Source of the DNA: Comamonadaceae bacterium
GTDB taxonomy: Bacteria > Pseudomonadota > Gammaproteobacteria > Burkholderiales > Burkholderiaceae_C
DNA length: 11,185 bases
Assembly (NCBI GenBank): GCA_947460065.1
Contig: CANHGF010000052.1
Location: 1 to 11,185 of the forward strand
Direction of reading: 5' to 3'
This document shows positions 1 through 7,704 of the stretch, one piece after another. Made by a program: the position numbers and the translations under genes. How positions within the stretch are numbered: position 1 is the first letter of the stretch; each line of letters begins with the position of its first letter. The notes under the pieces are model-generated. The model had not been told where the DNA came from. It did not search any database and worked only from the letters and a program-made list of their open reading frames with translations.

Positions 1-1079
1 CACTGATGCGACATTGGCTCGATCGCATGCACAGCAGCGGCAAGCCGGTGCTGGCGGTGGACCTGCCCTCGGGCCTGAGCGGCGATACGGGTCAGGGCGG
101 TGCTGCGTGGCGCCCGCAAGACCAACGCCATACCCTGAGCCTGCTCAGCCTCAAGCCCGGTCTGCTGACCGCCCACGGGCGCGATCAGGGCGGCCAGCTG
201 TGGTTCGACCCGCTCGGCGCCGATCTGAGCAGCGTGCCAGCGACCGCCTGGCTGATCGGAGGCGACACACTGCCGCGCATCCACAAGGCCGGTGCAGCGC
301 ACGCCAGCCACAAGGGCAGCTACGGTGATGTGATGGTGGTCGGTGGCGTTCACGGCGAAGGCGCAAGCATGGTTGGCGCGGCCCTTCTGGCCGCCCGCGC
401 CGCCTTGCACTGTGGCGCGGGCCGGGTGTACGTGAGTCTGCTGGGGCAGGCGCTGCTTCATTGCGATGTGCAACAGCCCGAGCTGATGTTCAGGCCCTGG
501 CCAGCCCTCAACCCAATGGCGCCGGATCTGGTCGTGGTTTGCGGCTGCGGCGCTGGCGGTGCAGCCGCTGCAGCCTTGCCCCAGGTGCTGGCCGGCAGCG
601 GCCCGCTGGTGCTCGATGCGGACGCACTCAATGCGCTGGCCGCCCAGGCGCCGCTGCGCCGCCAACTGCGCCGACGCCGACACCCAGACACCGTGCTGAC
701 GCCCCATCCGCTGGAAGCCGCACGCCTGCTGGGCTGCACGGCCGGCGAGGTACAGGCCGACCGCCTGCGGGCCGCGCAAAGCCTAGCCGATGAAACGGCT
801 TGCACGGTGGTGCTCAAGGGCTCAGGCAGCATCGTCGCTGCCCCTGGACGTTCTGCGCAGATCAACCCGACCGGCAACGCATTGCTGGCCACCGCCGGCA
901 CCGGCGATGTGCTGGCCGGCATGGTGGGCGCGGCACTGGCGCGTGGACTGGGCGCCTGGGATGCGGCGCGCTGGGCTACCTACCATCATGGAACACGGGC
1001 CGACGAATGGGCCAGGTGCAGGCCCGGTCAAGCCCTGTGCGCCAGCGATCTGATCGGCGCGCAGCGCCAGAGCCGCTAA
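1..1079 (+). CDS. nnr: Bifunctional NAD(P)H-hydrate epimerase / ADP-dependent NAD(P)H-hydrate dehydratase, 3' part
   Basis: This enzyme repairs hydrated NADH and NADPH: the N-terminal YjeF domain epimerises NAD(P)HX and the C-terminal ribokinase-like domain dehydrates the S form using ADP. The frame is open to the left edge, so the first ATG at 6 is probably internal and most of the epimerase domain lies outside the window. Counting from that ATG, residues 14-75 look like the end of the epimerase domain (VDLPSG, LKPGLLT). Residues about 100-357 are the dehydratase: HKGSYGDV near 102, ALLAARAALHCGAGRV near 126, VLDADALNAL near 202, LTPHPLEAARLLG near 231, and the nucleotide/substrate loop NPTGNALLATAGTGDVLAGM at 287-306, all well preserved. 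It ends with TAA and runs convergently towards yggT. Family assignment is firm; the bifunctional architecture follows from the visible tail of the first domain. Confidence 0.93.
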   Translation, partial: LMRHWLDRMHSSGKPVLAVDLPSGLSGDTGQGGAAWRPQDQRHTLSLLSLKPGLLTAHGRDQGGQLWFDPLGADLSSVPATAWLIGGDTLPRIHKAGAAHASHKGSYGDVMVVGGVHGEGASMVGAALLAARAALHCGAGRVYVSLLGQALLHCDVQQPELMFRPWPALNPMAPDLVVVCGCGAGGAAAAALPQVLAGSGPLVLDADALNALAAQAPLRRQLRRRRHPDTVLTPHPLEAARLLGCTAGEVQADRLRAAQSLADETACTVVLKGSGSIVAAPGRSAQINPTGNALLATAGTGDVLAGMVGAALARGLGAWDAARWATYHHGTRADEWARCRPGQALCASDLIGAQRQSR

Positions 1080-1126
1080 GACGACAGCACAAGGGCCACA
1101 ACACGCGGGCCGCAGCACAAGACACT

Positions 1127-1154
1127 CTCAGGCGGGCACCGAGCCCGCCCTGAG
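1127..1154. terminator. GC-rich hairpin between convergent genes
   Basis: The arms CTCAGGCGGGC and GCCCGCCCTGAG pair over 11 bp with a single bulged C, closing a 5-nt loop (ACCGA). It sits between the stop of the NAD(P)HX repair gene (1079) and the stop of the yggT gene (1161), where a shared 3' end signal is expected. No T tract follows on either strand, so intrinsic termination is not certain; it may act as an mRNA 3' stabiliser or a Rho-assisted stop. Confidence 0.5.
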
Positions 1155-1160
1155 CGCCCT

Positions 1161-1709
1161 CTAATGCAGCAGCATGACACCGATCTGCAGCAGGAGCAGC
1201 ATCAGCATGGGCGTCAGGTCCAGGCCGCCGATGGGCGGCACCCAACGCCGCAGCGGCGCCAGCAACGGGTTGACCAAGCGCGAGAGCATGGCATCGAGCG
1301 CTGTGCCCCGCTGTAGCCAGGACACCAGCACCGCGCCGATGACCAAGACACTGCACATCTGCAGCGCAGTACGCAGCAAGAACACCAGCCCCAGTCCCGG
1401 CACTGCGGCCCACAACGAGGCGCTGGGCAAGGCAGTCATCGCTGCGCCCAGCAGCATGCGACTGAGCAGCGCGAAGACGATGGAAAGGACCAAGGCGGCC
1501 AGCACACTACCCCAGTCCACCCGGGCCTTGGCCACAGACTGCGGCAGCCAGCGCCGCAGGGGCTTGACGATCCAGTCGGTCAGGGCCATCACGAACACGC
1601 CGGGTTGCGCCCGCATATTGACCCGAAGACCATTCATCCAAGCGCGCAGCAAGGCAGCGCCGACCAGCCACTGAAAAAGCACCTCAAGAACGAAGGCCGC
1701 AATTTGCAT
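1161..1709 (-). CDS. YggT family integral membrane protein
   Basis: This is a 182-residue very hydrophobic protein with two similar halves, as in YggT-family proteins. Each half has hydrophobic segments followed by a basic proline-containing motif: IVKPLRRWLP near residues 47-56 and LVNPLLAPLRRWVPPIGGLD near 145-164. The second matches the conserved NP(x)L.P(x)R..P(x)GG(x)D signature of the family. Four or so membrane segments are likely (about 5-25, 68-90, 105-130, 165-182), placing it in the inner membrane. The molecular function is not well defined; YggT-like proteins have been linked to osmotic or ion tolerance and to cell-division or photosystem factors in other lineages. It starts 8 nt after the rnr stop codon on the same strand, so it is probably co-transcribed with rnr. 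No strong Shine-Dalgarno sequence precedes its ATG, which suggests translational coupling. Confidence 0.87.
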   Translation of the reverse strand: MQIAAFVLEVLFQWLVGAALLRAWMNGLRVNMRAQPGVFVMALTDWIVKPLRRWLPQSVAKARVDWGSVLAALVLSIVFALLSRMLLGAAMTALPSASLWAAVPGLGLVFLLRTALQMCSVLVIGAVLVSWLQRGTALDAMLSRLVNPLLAPLRRWVPPIGGLDLTPMLMLLLLQIGVMLLH

Positions 1710-1717
1710 GGCAGGAC

Positions 1718-4090
1718 TCAGCGGCGCGGCTTCTTGCCTTGCTTGCGTCCGACCTTGGCGGCAGCCTTCTTGACGGCCGCCTTCAGCGACTGCAGCGGCG
1801 TGCCCGGCGGCGAGAGCAAAGCGGCACGCGAGCGGCCGGCGGCCGGCGAAGGCAAGCCGTCGCGGCGCGCCTTGCGGGCGGCCTTGCGCTCCTGCGAGTC
1901 CTCCGGGGGCCGATCCTTGCCCCCGCGCAAAGGCAGTTCCAGCCCTTCGTGGACCAAGCGAAAGTCAATGCGGCGGCCGTCCAGGTCCACCCGGCTGACC
2001 TGGACGCGCACCCGCGAGCCGATGGCATAGCGGATACCGGTACGCTCACCACGCAGCTCCTGCCTGGCCTCGTCAAAGCGGAAATACTCGCCACCCAGCT
2101 CAGTGATGTGAACCAAGCCCTCGACGTACATTGCGTCGAGCGTGACAAAGATGCCGAAACCCGTGGCTGCCGTGACCAGGCCGCCGAATTCTTCGCCCAG
2201 ATGCTCGCGCATGTACTTGCATTTGAGCCAGGCCTCGACATCGCGGCTGGCCTCGTCGGCCCGCCGCTCGTTGGCACTGCAGTGCAGACCGGCGGCTTCC
2301 CAAGCCTGCTGCTCGGCGCTGGTCTTGCGGGGCTTTTCGGGCCTTTGCTCGGGCGCGCTGACCCGTCCGGCCAGGCGCTTGCTGAGCTTGGCGTGGGCCT
2401 CACCGGGCACTGGCAGGGTGGGCAACTGATAACGGGTCTGGCTCAAAATCGCCTTGATCACCCGGTGCACCAGCAGGTCAGGGTATCGGCGTATCGGGCT
2501 GGTGAAGTGTGTGTAGGCCTCGTAGGACAGGCCAAAGTGACCGCTGTTGATCGGGGTGTAGATGGCCTGCTGCATGGAGCGCAGCAGCATGGTGTGGATC
2601 TGCTGAGCGTCGGGCCTGTCCTTGGTGGCCTCGGCAATGCGCTGAAAGTCGCCAGGCAGCGGGTTGTCGCCGATGCTCAGCCCTGCCCCGATCGCCTTCA
2701 GGTAGTTGCGCAGGATCTCCTTTTTCTCCGGGGTCGGCCCCTCATGCACCCGAAACAGGCCGTGCTGCTTGCTCTGCGCAATGAAGTCGGCGGCGCAGAC
2801 ATTGGCCGCCAGCATCGCCTCCTCGATCAAGCGGTGGGCCTCATTGCGGGTGCGCGGCACGATCTTATCGATGCGACCGGCCTCGTCGCAGACGATCTGC
2901 GTCTCGGTGGTTTCGAAGTCCACCGCCCCGCGCTCGCGCCGCGCCTTGAGCAGGGCGCCATAGACCTCGTGCAGGCTGAGCAGACGACCGAGCAAGTCCT
3001 TGCGCTGCAGGGCCTGCGGTCCGCGGGTATTGGCCAAGATGGCGGCCACCTCGGTGTAGGTCATGCGGGCATGGCTGTGCATCACCGCCGGGTAGAACTG
3101 ATAGGCATGCACCTCGCCCTTGGCGGTGACCAGCATGTCGCAGACCATGCACAGGCGGTCCACATCCGGGTTGAGCGAGCACAGGCCGTTGGAGAGTTTT
3201 TCCGGCAGCATGGGAATGACCCGCCGCGGGAAATACACGCTGGTGGCGCGGTCATAAGCATCGACATCAATGGCGCTGCCGGTCTCCACATAGTGGCTGA
3301 CATCGGCGATAGCCACCAGCAAGCGCCAGCCCTTGCCCCGGCCCACTCGGGCCGGCTCGCAATAGACCGCGTCGTCAAAATCGCGGGCGTCCTCGCCGTC
3401 GATGGTGATCAGGGCGATATCGGTCAGGTCGACCCGATCGGCCTTGTCGCCCGGCCGCACGCCGTCGGGCAGGGTCCGGGCCAGGGCCAGGGCCTCATCG
3501 CTGAACTCATGGGGCACGCCGTACTTGCGCACCGCGATCTCGATTTCCATGCCAGGGTCGTCAATTTCGCCCAGCACCTCCTTGACCCGGCCGACCGGCT
3601 GTCCAAACAGCGCCGGCGGCTCGGTCAACTCGACCACCACCACTTGGCCGGCACGCGCCGTGCCGATGGCATGCTTGGGGATCAGCACGTCCTGGCCGTA
3701 GCGCTTATCTTCAGGCGCGACCAGCCAGACACCGCCTTCCTGCAGCAGGCGTCCGATGATGGGATTGGGCGAGCGCTCGAGGATCTCGGTCACCCGCCCC
3801 TCGGGCCGGCCCTTGCGATCCAGGCGCACCACGCGGGCCTTAACCCGGTCCTTGTGCAAGACCGCGCGCATTTCATTGGGCGGCAGGTAAATGTCGGGCT
3901 GCGCATCATCGCGCTGCACGAAGCCGTGGCCGTCACGGTGACCGGAGACCGTGCCTTCGAATTCGGTCAGCAGGGCCGATGCGGCAGCGGTGGGGGAATG
4001 GTTTGTCTTGATGGGTTTTCTCTCGTGAACTGGCAGGGCCAGCAGAACTGGGACAGCGGGGTGTCCGATAAATTTCAGCGCTTGGCGCAA
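1718..4090 (-). CDS. rnr: Ribonuclease R (3'-5' exoribonuclease), start uncertain
   Basis: RNase R degrades structured RNA and takes part in rRNA and tmRNA-linked mRNA turnover. In order from the N-terminus: a cold-shock-like RNA-binding region (EGTVSGHRDGHGFVQRDD; YGQDVLIP), the RNB catalytic domain with the metal-binding aspartate motif DGEDARDFDDAVY, the conserved HFTSPIRRYPDLLVHR segment, a C-terminal S1 domain (EEFGGLVTAATGFGIFV ... GLVHITEL), and a Lys/Arg-rich tail ending KKPRR, typical of RNase R rather than RNase II. The frame stays open from an ATG at 4210, but that codon lies at the 3' edge of the tRNA gene and the reading would be tRNA antisense. Candidate starts are TTG at 4090 (used here, 790 residues) or a non-standard ATC at 4012 preceded by GAGAG (764 residues). 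The N-terminal helix-turn-helix domain seen in Escherichia coli RNase R appears absent. It is followed by yggT. Confidence 0.93.
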   Translation of the reverse strand: MRQALKFIGHPAVPVLLALPVHERKPIKTNHSPTAAASALLTEFEGTVSGHRDGHGFVQRDDAQPDIYLPPNEMRAVLHKDRVKARVVRLDRKGRPEGRVTEILERSPNPIIGRLLQEGGVWLVAPEDKRYGQDVLIPKHAIGTARAGQVVVVELTEPPALFGQPVGRVKEVLGEIDDPGMEIEIAVRKYGVPHEFSDEALALARTLPDGVRPGDKADRVDLTDIALITIDGEDARDFDDAVYCEPARVGRGKGWRLLVAIADVSHYVETGSAIDVDAYDRATSVYFPRRVIPMLPEKLSNGLCSLNPDVDRLCMVCDMLVTAKGEVHAYQFYPAVMHSHARMTYTEVAAILANTRGPQALQRKDLLGRLLSLHEVYGALLKARRERGAVDFETTETQIVCDEAGRIDKIVPRTRNEAHRLIEEAMLAANVCAADFIAQSKQHGLFRVHEGPTPEKKEILRNYLKAIGAGLSIGDNPLPGDFQRIAEATKDRPDAQQIHTMLLRSMQQAIYTPINSGHFGLSYEAYTHFTSPIRRYPDLLVHRVIKAILSQTRYQLPTLPVPGEAHAKLSKRLAGRVSAPEQRPEKPRKTSAEQQAWEAAGLHCSANERRADEASRDVEAWLKCKYMREHLGEEFGGLVTAATGFGIFVTLDAMYVEGLVHITELGGEYFRFDEARQELRGERTGIRYAIGSRVRVQVSRVDLDGRRIDFRLVHEGLELPLRGGKDRPPEDSQERKAARKARRDGLPSPAAGRSRAALLSPPGTPLQSLKAAVKKAAAKVGRKQGKKPRR

Positions 4091-4105
4091 ACCCGCTGGC
4101 GTAAA

Positions 4106-4114
4106 TGGTACACT
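4106..4114 (+). promoter_or_regulatory. Extended -10 promoter of tRNA-Leu
   Basis: TGGTACACT combines a TG extended -10 dinucleotide with a 4/6 match to TATAAT, ending 10 nt before the mature tRNA 5' end. The following bases GCCGGGCG form a GC-rich discriminator, as in stable-RNA promoters under stringent control. A weak TTGGCG lies further upstream (4082-4087) but with 21-nt spacing, so the extended -10 probably compensates. Predicted by eye only. Confidence 0.5.
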
Positions 4115-4124
4115 GCCGGGCGTT

Positions 4125-4209
<85 letters not shown>

Positions 4210-4260
4210 TCTCATAACTTCATTCTTGCGAAAAAAAAGCAGGAAGAGCAAGCAAAATTA

Positions 4261-4290
4261 AAAAGCCGCTGAAAACTCAGCGGCTTTTTT
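4261..4290. terminator. Bidirectional intrinsic terminator between tRNA-Leu and rimO
   Basis: A perfect 8-bp stem, GCCGCTGA (4265-4272) with TCAGCGGC (4277-4284), encloses the loop AAAC. It is followed by six T residues on the + strand and preceded by an A run (4260-4264) that gives a U tract on the minus strand. It can therefore end the tRNA-Leu transcript and the convergent rimO transcript, whose stop is at 4346. Confidence 0.9.
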
Positions 4291-4345
4291 CTTGGTCCGG
4301 ACTCCATGAAACCCGTTCGGACTGATGCAAGCCTTCAAATTCTCT

Positions 4346-5755
4346 TCAAATCGGCAGCGCCACAAGATCGTGGCCCTCGGTGCCGACAATGCGCGCCGAC
4401 GTGAACTGCCCCACCTTGAGCGTCTTGCTGATTTTTTGCGGCGGCAAAAGGCGCACCAGCCCATCAATCTCGGGCGCATCGGCATAGCTGCGACCGATAC
4501 CGCCCTTGCGGCCTAGCGCAGGCGCCGAATCCACAAGCACCTGCATGGTCAGACCGACGCGCGCTCGCAGCTTGGCGGTCGAGACCTCCTCAGCCACAGC
4601 CATGAAGCGGGCACGCCGCTCCTCGCGCAGCGCCTCGGGCACCGGGTCGGGCAAGGCATTGGCAGCCGCGCCCTGCACCGGGCTGTAGGCAAAGCAGCCG
4701 GCCCGGTCAATCTGTGCCTGCCGCATGAAATCGAGCAGGTGCTCGAACTCAGCCTCGGTCTCACCGGGAAAGCCGACGATGAAGGTGCTGCGCACCACCA
4801 GCTGTGGGCAGCGCTCGCGCCACAGGGCCAGACGCTCCAGATTCTTTTCGCCGCTGGCTGGCCGTTTCATGCGCCTGAGCACATCCGGATGGCTGTGCTG
4901 CAGCGGCACATCGAGATACGGCAGCACGAGGCCATCGGCCATCAAGGGGATGATCTCATCGACGCTGGGATAGGGGTAGACGTAGTGCAGACGAACCCAG
5001 GCGCCGTGCGGCGCAGCCAACTCGCCCAGAGCACGCACCAACTCGAGCGTGCGGGTCTTGAGCGGCCTGCCGTCCCAGAAACCGGTGCGGTATTGCAGGT
5101 CCACGCCATAGGCCGAGGTGTCCTGACTGATCACCAACAACTCCTTGACGCCGCCTTCAAACAGCGCCTGCGCCTCCTTGAGCACATCGCCAATTGGGCG
5201 GGAAACCAGATCGCCGCGCATGGAGGGGATGATGCAAAAAGTGCAGCGGTGGTTGCAGCCCTCGCTGATTTTCAGATAGGCATAGTGCCTGGGCGTGAGC
5301 TTGATGCCCGCCACACCCATGGGCTGGGGCACCAGGTCCACAAAGGGGTCGTGCGGCTTGGGCAGGTTGCGGTGGACTGCATCCATCACCTCGTCGGTCG
5401 CATGCGGCCCGGTGACCGCCAGCACGCTCGGATGCAGGCTGTGCACCAGGTTATCGCCGCCGTCGGCGGTCTTGGCACCGAGGCAGCCGGTGACTATGAC
5501 GCGCCCGTTAGCGGACAAAGCCTGGGCAATGGTATCGAGGCTCTCCTTGACGGCCTCGTCAATGAAGCCGCAGGTATTGACGATGACCAGGTCGGCGCCG
5601 TCAAAGGTCTTGGAGGTCTGATAGCCCTCGGCGCTGAGCCGGGTCAGGATGAGCTCGGAATCGGTCAAGGCCTTGGGGCAACCCAGGCTGACAAAGCCGA
5701 CACGGGGTGGGGTCTGGGCAGCCCCAGCGCTGGGCAAGGAAAGGTCTGAGCTCAT
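4346..5755 (-). CDS. rimO: Ribosomal protein S12 methylthiotransferase RimO
   Basis: RimO is a radical SAM enzyme that adds a methylthio group to the beta-carbon of the conserved aspartate of ribosomal protein S12 (Asp88 in E. coli numbering). The 469-residue product has the N-terminal MTTase domain with three cluster cysteines, C26 (SLGCPK), C62 (VNTCGF) and C91 (TGCLG). The radical SAM CxxxCxxC motif is [12 protein letters not shown], at C167, C171 and C174, and is followed by [12 protein letters not shown], typical of RimO rather than MiaB. A TRAM-like RNA/protein-binding domain occupies about residues 400-469. Length is close to the E. coli protein (about 440 residues) with a short N-terminal extension. 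The ATG at 5755 is the only good start before the MTTase domain. It runs convergently to the tRNA-Leu terminator and starts 81 nt downstream of the marR stop. Confidence 0.96.
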   Translation of the reverse strand: MSSDLSLPSAGAAQTPPRVGFVSLGCPKALTDSELILTRLSAEGYQTSKTFDGADLVIVNTCGFIDEAVKESLDTIAQALSANGRVIVTGCLGAKTADGGDNLVHSLHPSVLAVTGPHATDEVMDAVHRNLPKPHDPFVDLVPQPMGVAGIKLTPRHYAYLKISEGCNHRCTFCIIPSMRGDLVSRPIGDVLKEAQALFEGGVKELLVISQDTSAYGVDLQYRTGFWDGRPLKTRTLELVRALGELAAPHGAWVRLHYVYPYPSVDEIIPLMADGLVLPYLDVPLQHSHPDVLRRMKRPASGEKNLERLALWRERCPQLVVRSTFIVGFPGETEAEFEHLLDFMRQAQIDRAGCFAYSPVQGAAANALPDPVPEALREERRARFMAVAEEVSTAKLRARVGLTMQVLVDSAPALGRKGGIGRSYADAPEIDGLVRLLPPQKISKTLKVGQFTSARIVGTEGHDLVALPI

Positions 5756-5836
5756 CGCCCGATTGTCTCAGACCAAGCCAAGGACTTCGACAAGGCGCCA
5801 GCCAAAGACGCTGTTCGCGTCACAGTCTCATACTTT

Positions 5837-6283
5837 TTACAGGAGCGCAGAATCCTGATGGCCGGCGACCAACTTGGCCAGCAAGGCCGACATTTGCGCG
5901 CGCTCTTGCTCGTCAAGCGGCGCGAGCAGGCGCCTCTGGGTGTTACTGGCCGCCCGCCTCATTTTGATGGCCACCGCGCGGCCCTCGGGCGTGATCCAAA
6001 GCCGCTTGCGACGGCGATCCTGCGCATCGGGCTCGCGCCGCACCCAGCCCTTGCTCTCCAGGCGCCCAATGACTGAACCGGAAGTGGCCGCATCAAAAGC
6101 CACCCGGGCCGCCAGCGTGACCTGATCCTGCCCCGGCTCGTCGATCAAGGCATTGAGAATCGCAAACTGCACAGGGGTGACGCCGAAGCTGGCTGCCTCC
6201 TCCATGAACAAGGCCACCGCGATCTGGTGGGTCCGTCGTATCAGGTGGGCCGGCGCCTTGGCAAAATCGAAACTCTTGACCAT
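5837..6283 (-). CDS. MarR family transcriptional regulator
   Basis: This 148-residue winged helix-turn-helix protein is of typical MarR length. The recognition region is TLAARVAFDAATSGSVIGRL (56-75), followed by ESKGWVRREP and the wing motif DAQDRRRKRLWITPEG (86-101), where the D-x-R-R signature of the family is visible. Flanking helices (1-45 and 105-148) would form the dimer interface. The frame extends upstream to 6484, but that part is low-complexity antisense of the intergenic region, so the ATG at 6283, which begins MVKSFDFAKAP, is preferred. No Shine-Dalgarno sequence precedes it. It is divergent from a fumarylacetoacetate hydrolase-family gene 146 bp away, the layout expected if this protein represses that gene in response to an aromatic ligand. 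The ligand is not deducible. Confidence 0.9.
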   Translation of the reverse strand: MVKSFDFAKAPAHLIRRTHQIAVALFMEEAASFGVTPVQFAILNALIDEPGQDQVTLAARVAFDAATSGSVIGRLESKGWVRREPDAQDRRRKRLWITPEGRAVAIKMRRAASNTQRRLLAPLDEQERAQMSALLAKLVAGHQDSALL

Positions 6284-6429
6284 GGGTGTAAGTTTAAGGC
6301 GCAGCCACCGCCCCCGAGGGCCTGGCGCAACAAAGCCCACTGGCCCGGCCCAATCGACACGGCTGCCCAAAAGCTGTTCAAATCCATCACTCGCGCCCCT
6401 TCCGCCCCCGATATGGCCTCTGGCCTCGC
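6284..6429. promoter_or_regulatory. Divergent intergenic region between marR-type and FAH-family genes
   Basis: This 146-bp region must hold the start signals for both divergent genes. On the minus strand a -10-like TAAACT (6291-6296) lies only 7 nt before the regulator's ATG, which would give a leaderless or nearly leaderless mRNA; no matching -35 is seen. Next to the FAH start, the heptamer TGGCCTC is repeated in tandem (6414-6427), two bases before the ATG, in place of a recognisable ribosome-binding site. I found no convincing long palindrome for MarR binding. Confidence 0.35.
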
Positions 6430-7125
6430 ATGAATTACACCCATACCCCACCCGATCTGGTCGCTGTCCCGGTGGTCGGCACACCGCAGCTTTTCCCGGT
6501 GCACAGGATTTACTGCGTCGGCCGCAACTATGTCGAGCATGCCAAGGAGATGGGGTTTACAGGACGCGAGCCGCCGTTTTTCTTTCTCAAGCCGGCCGAT
6601 GCGCTGGTCGTGGTGCCCCAAGGTAGCACTGGGGAGATCGCCTACCCCAGCCAGACCCAGAACTTTCACCATGAGATTGAACTGGTGGTGGCGATTGGCA
6701 AGGGCGGCAAGAACATCCGTGCCGCCGATGCCCACCAGCATATCTATGGCTATGCGGTCGGCCTGGACATGACCCGCCGAGACCTGCAAAACGAGATGAA
6801 AAAACAGGGCCGCCCCTGGTGCATAGGCAAGGCCTTTGACCAGTCTGCGCCTATGGGTCCGATCACCCCGCTGGCACAGGCCGGCCCCATCGAAACGGCC
6901 GAAATCTACGTCAAGGTAGCTGGCCAGGACCGGCAGCGCAGCACCATCGACAAGCTGATCTGGAATGTGGCCGAGACCATCGAGCATTTGTCGGCAGCCT
7001 GGGAGCTGCAAGCGGGTGATCTGATCTTCACCGGCACGCCAGAAGGCGTGGCCGCCGTCGGGCCGGGCGATGTGATGGAGGGCGGGATCACCGGCCTGGG
7101 CAGCCTGAGCGTCAAGGTAGCCTGA
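6430..7125 (+). CDS. Fumarylacetoacetate hydrolase family protein (fumarylpyruvate hydrolase/acylpyruvase-like)
   Basis: This 231-residue cytosolic protein carries the complete FAH C-terminal-type fold. Motifs in order: IYCVGRNYVEHAKEMG (27-42), PPFFFLKPADAL (48-59), the metal-binding HHEIELVVAIG (80-90) with E82 and E84, GLDMTRRDLQ (111-120) with metal ligand D113, and GKAFDQSAPMGP near 133-144. The end has LIFTGTPEGV and the loop VGPGDVMEGGI, as in short FAHD1/YcgM/NagK-type enzymes. These cleave C-C bonds in acylpyruvates, such as fumarylpyruvate in gentisate degradation, or decarboxylate oxaloacetate. The substrate cannot be fixed from sequence; the divergent MarR regulator favours an aromatic-catabolic role, but gentisate dioxygenase and maleylpyruvate isomerase genes are not in the window. 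A Nudix gene follows after 24 nt, probably in the same transcript. Confidence 0.92.
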   Translation: MNYTHTPPDLVAVPVVGTPQLFPVHRIYCVGRNYVEHAKEMGFTGREPPFFFLKPADALVVVPQGSTGEIAYPSQTQNFHHEIELVVAIGKGGKNIRAADAHQHIYGYAVGLDMTRRDLQNEMKKQGRPWCIGKAFDQSAPMGPITPLAQAGPIETAEIYVKVAGQDRQRSTIDKLIWNVAETIEHLSAAWELQAGDLIFTGTPEGVAAVGPGDVMEGGITGLGSLSVKVA

Positions 7126-7149
7126 AACCCCAGCCCTGAGCCCCACACC

Positions 7150-7704
7150 ATGCAACGCCCTGCCCTCAAGCACTGCCGCGAATGCGGCGCCAACCTGGTC
7201 TACCGGCTACCGGACGACGGGGATACCCGGGAGCGGGCCATCTGCACCGCCTGCCAAACCGTCCATTACGAGAACCCGCTCAATGTCGTGGGCACCGTGC
7301 CGTGGTGGGGCCAGACCGGCGAGCAGGTGTTGCTTTGCAAACGCAATATCGAGCCGCGGCGCGGCAAATGGACCTTGCCCGCAGGCTTCATGGAACTGGG
7401 CGAGACCACCGCTCAGGGAGCGGCCCGCGAGACCGACGAGGAAGCCGGTGCCAGCATAGAGATGCAGGAACTGTTCACCGTGATGAATGTGGTGCGGGTT
7501 GGCCAGGTCCACCTGTTTTACCGAGCCCGACTGCTCAGTGACCACTTTCAGCCCGGCCATGAGACCATGGAAGCGCGGCTGTTTACCGAAGACACCATCC
7601 CCTGGGACGAAATTGCCTTTCGGACGGTGCGCGAGACGCTGGAGCGCTATTTCGACGATCGCCGCAAAGGCCAGTGGGGCGTACACACGATCGACATCGC
7701 TTAA
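7150..7704 (+). CDS. NUDIX hydrolase with N-terminal zinc ribbon
   Basis: This 184-residue protein should hydrolyse a nucleoside-diphosphate-linked substrate. The N-terminus is a zinc ribbon with C9xxC12 and C32xxC35. The Nudix domain follows, with a full Nudix box at residues 79-101 matching Gx5Ex7REUxEExGU: G79, E85, R93-E94, E97-E98 and G100 are all present, so catalysis should be intact. The combination resembles bacterial zinc-ribbon Nudix proteins distantly related to NADH pyrophosphatase (NudC), but the NudC SQPWPFPxS specificity motif is not seen and the protein is shorter. It begins 24 nt after the FAH-family stop, suggesting an operon. Its TAA overlaps the stop codon of the convergent secreted-protein gene at a TTAA sequence. 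The substrate is unknown. Confidence 0.93.
   Translation: MQRPALKHCRECGANLVYRLPDDGDTRERAICTACQTVHYENPLNVVGTVPWWGQTGEQVLLCKRNIEPRRGKWTLPAGFMELGETTAQGAARETDEEAGASIEMQELFTVMNVVRVGQVHLFYRARLLSDHFQPGHETMEARLFTEDTIPWDEIAFRTVRETLERYFDDRRKGQWGVHTIDIA

Noticed and set aside
4739..5749. 336-residue open frame on the + strand
   Set aside because: It is antisense to rimO, with no recognisable domain.
6241..7173. 310-residue open frame on the minus strand
   Set aside because: It is antisense to the FAH-family gene, which has all its metal-binding motifs; composition is typical of a shadow frame.
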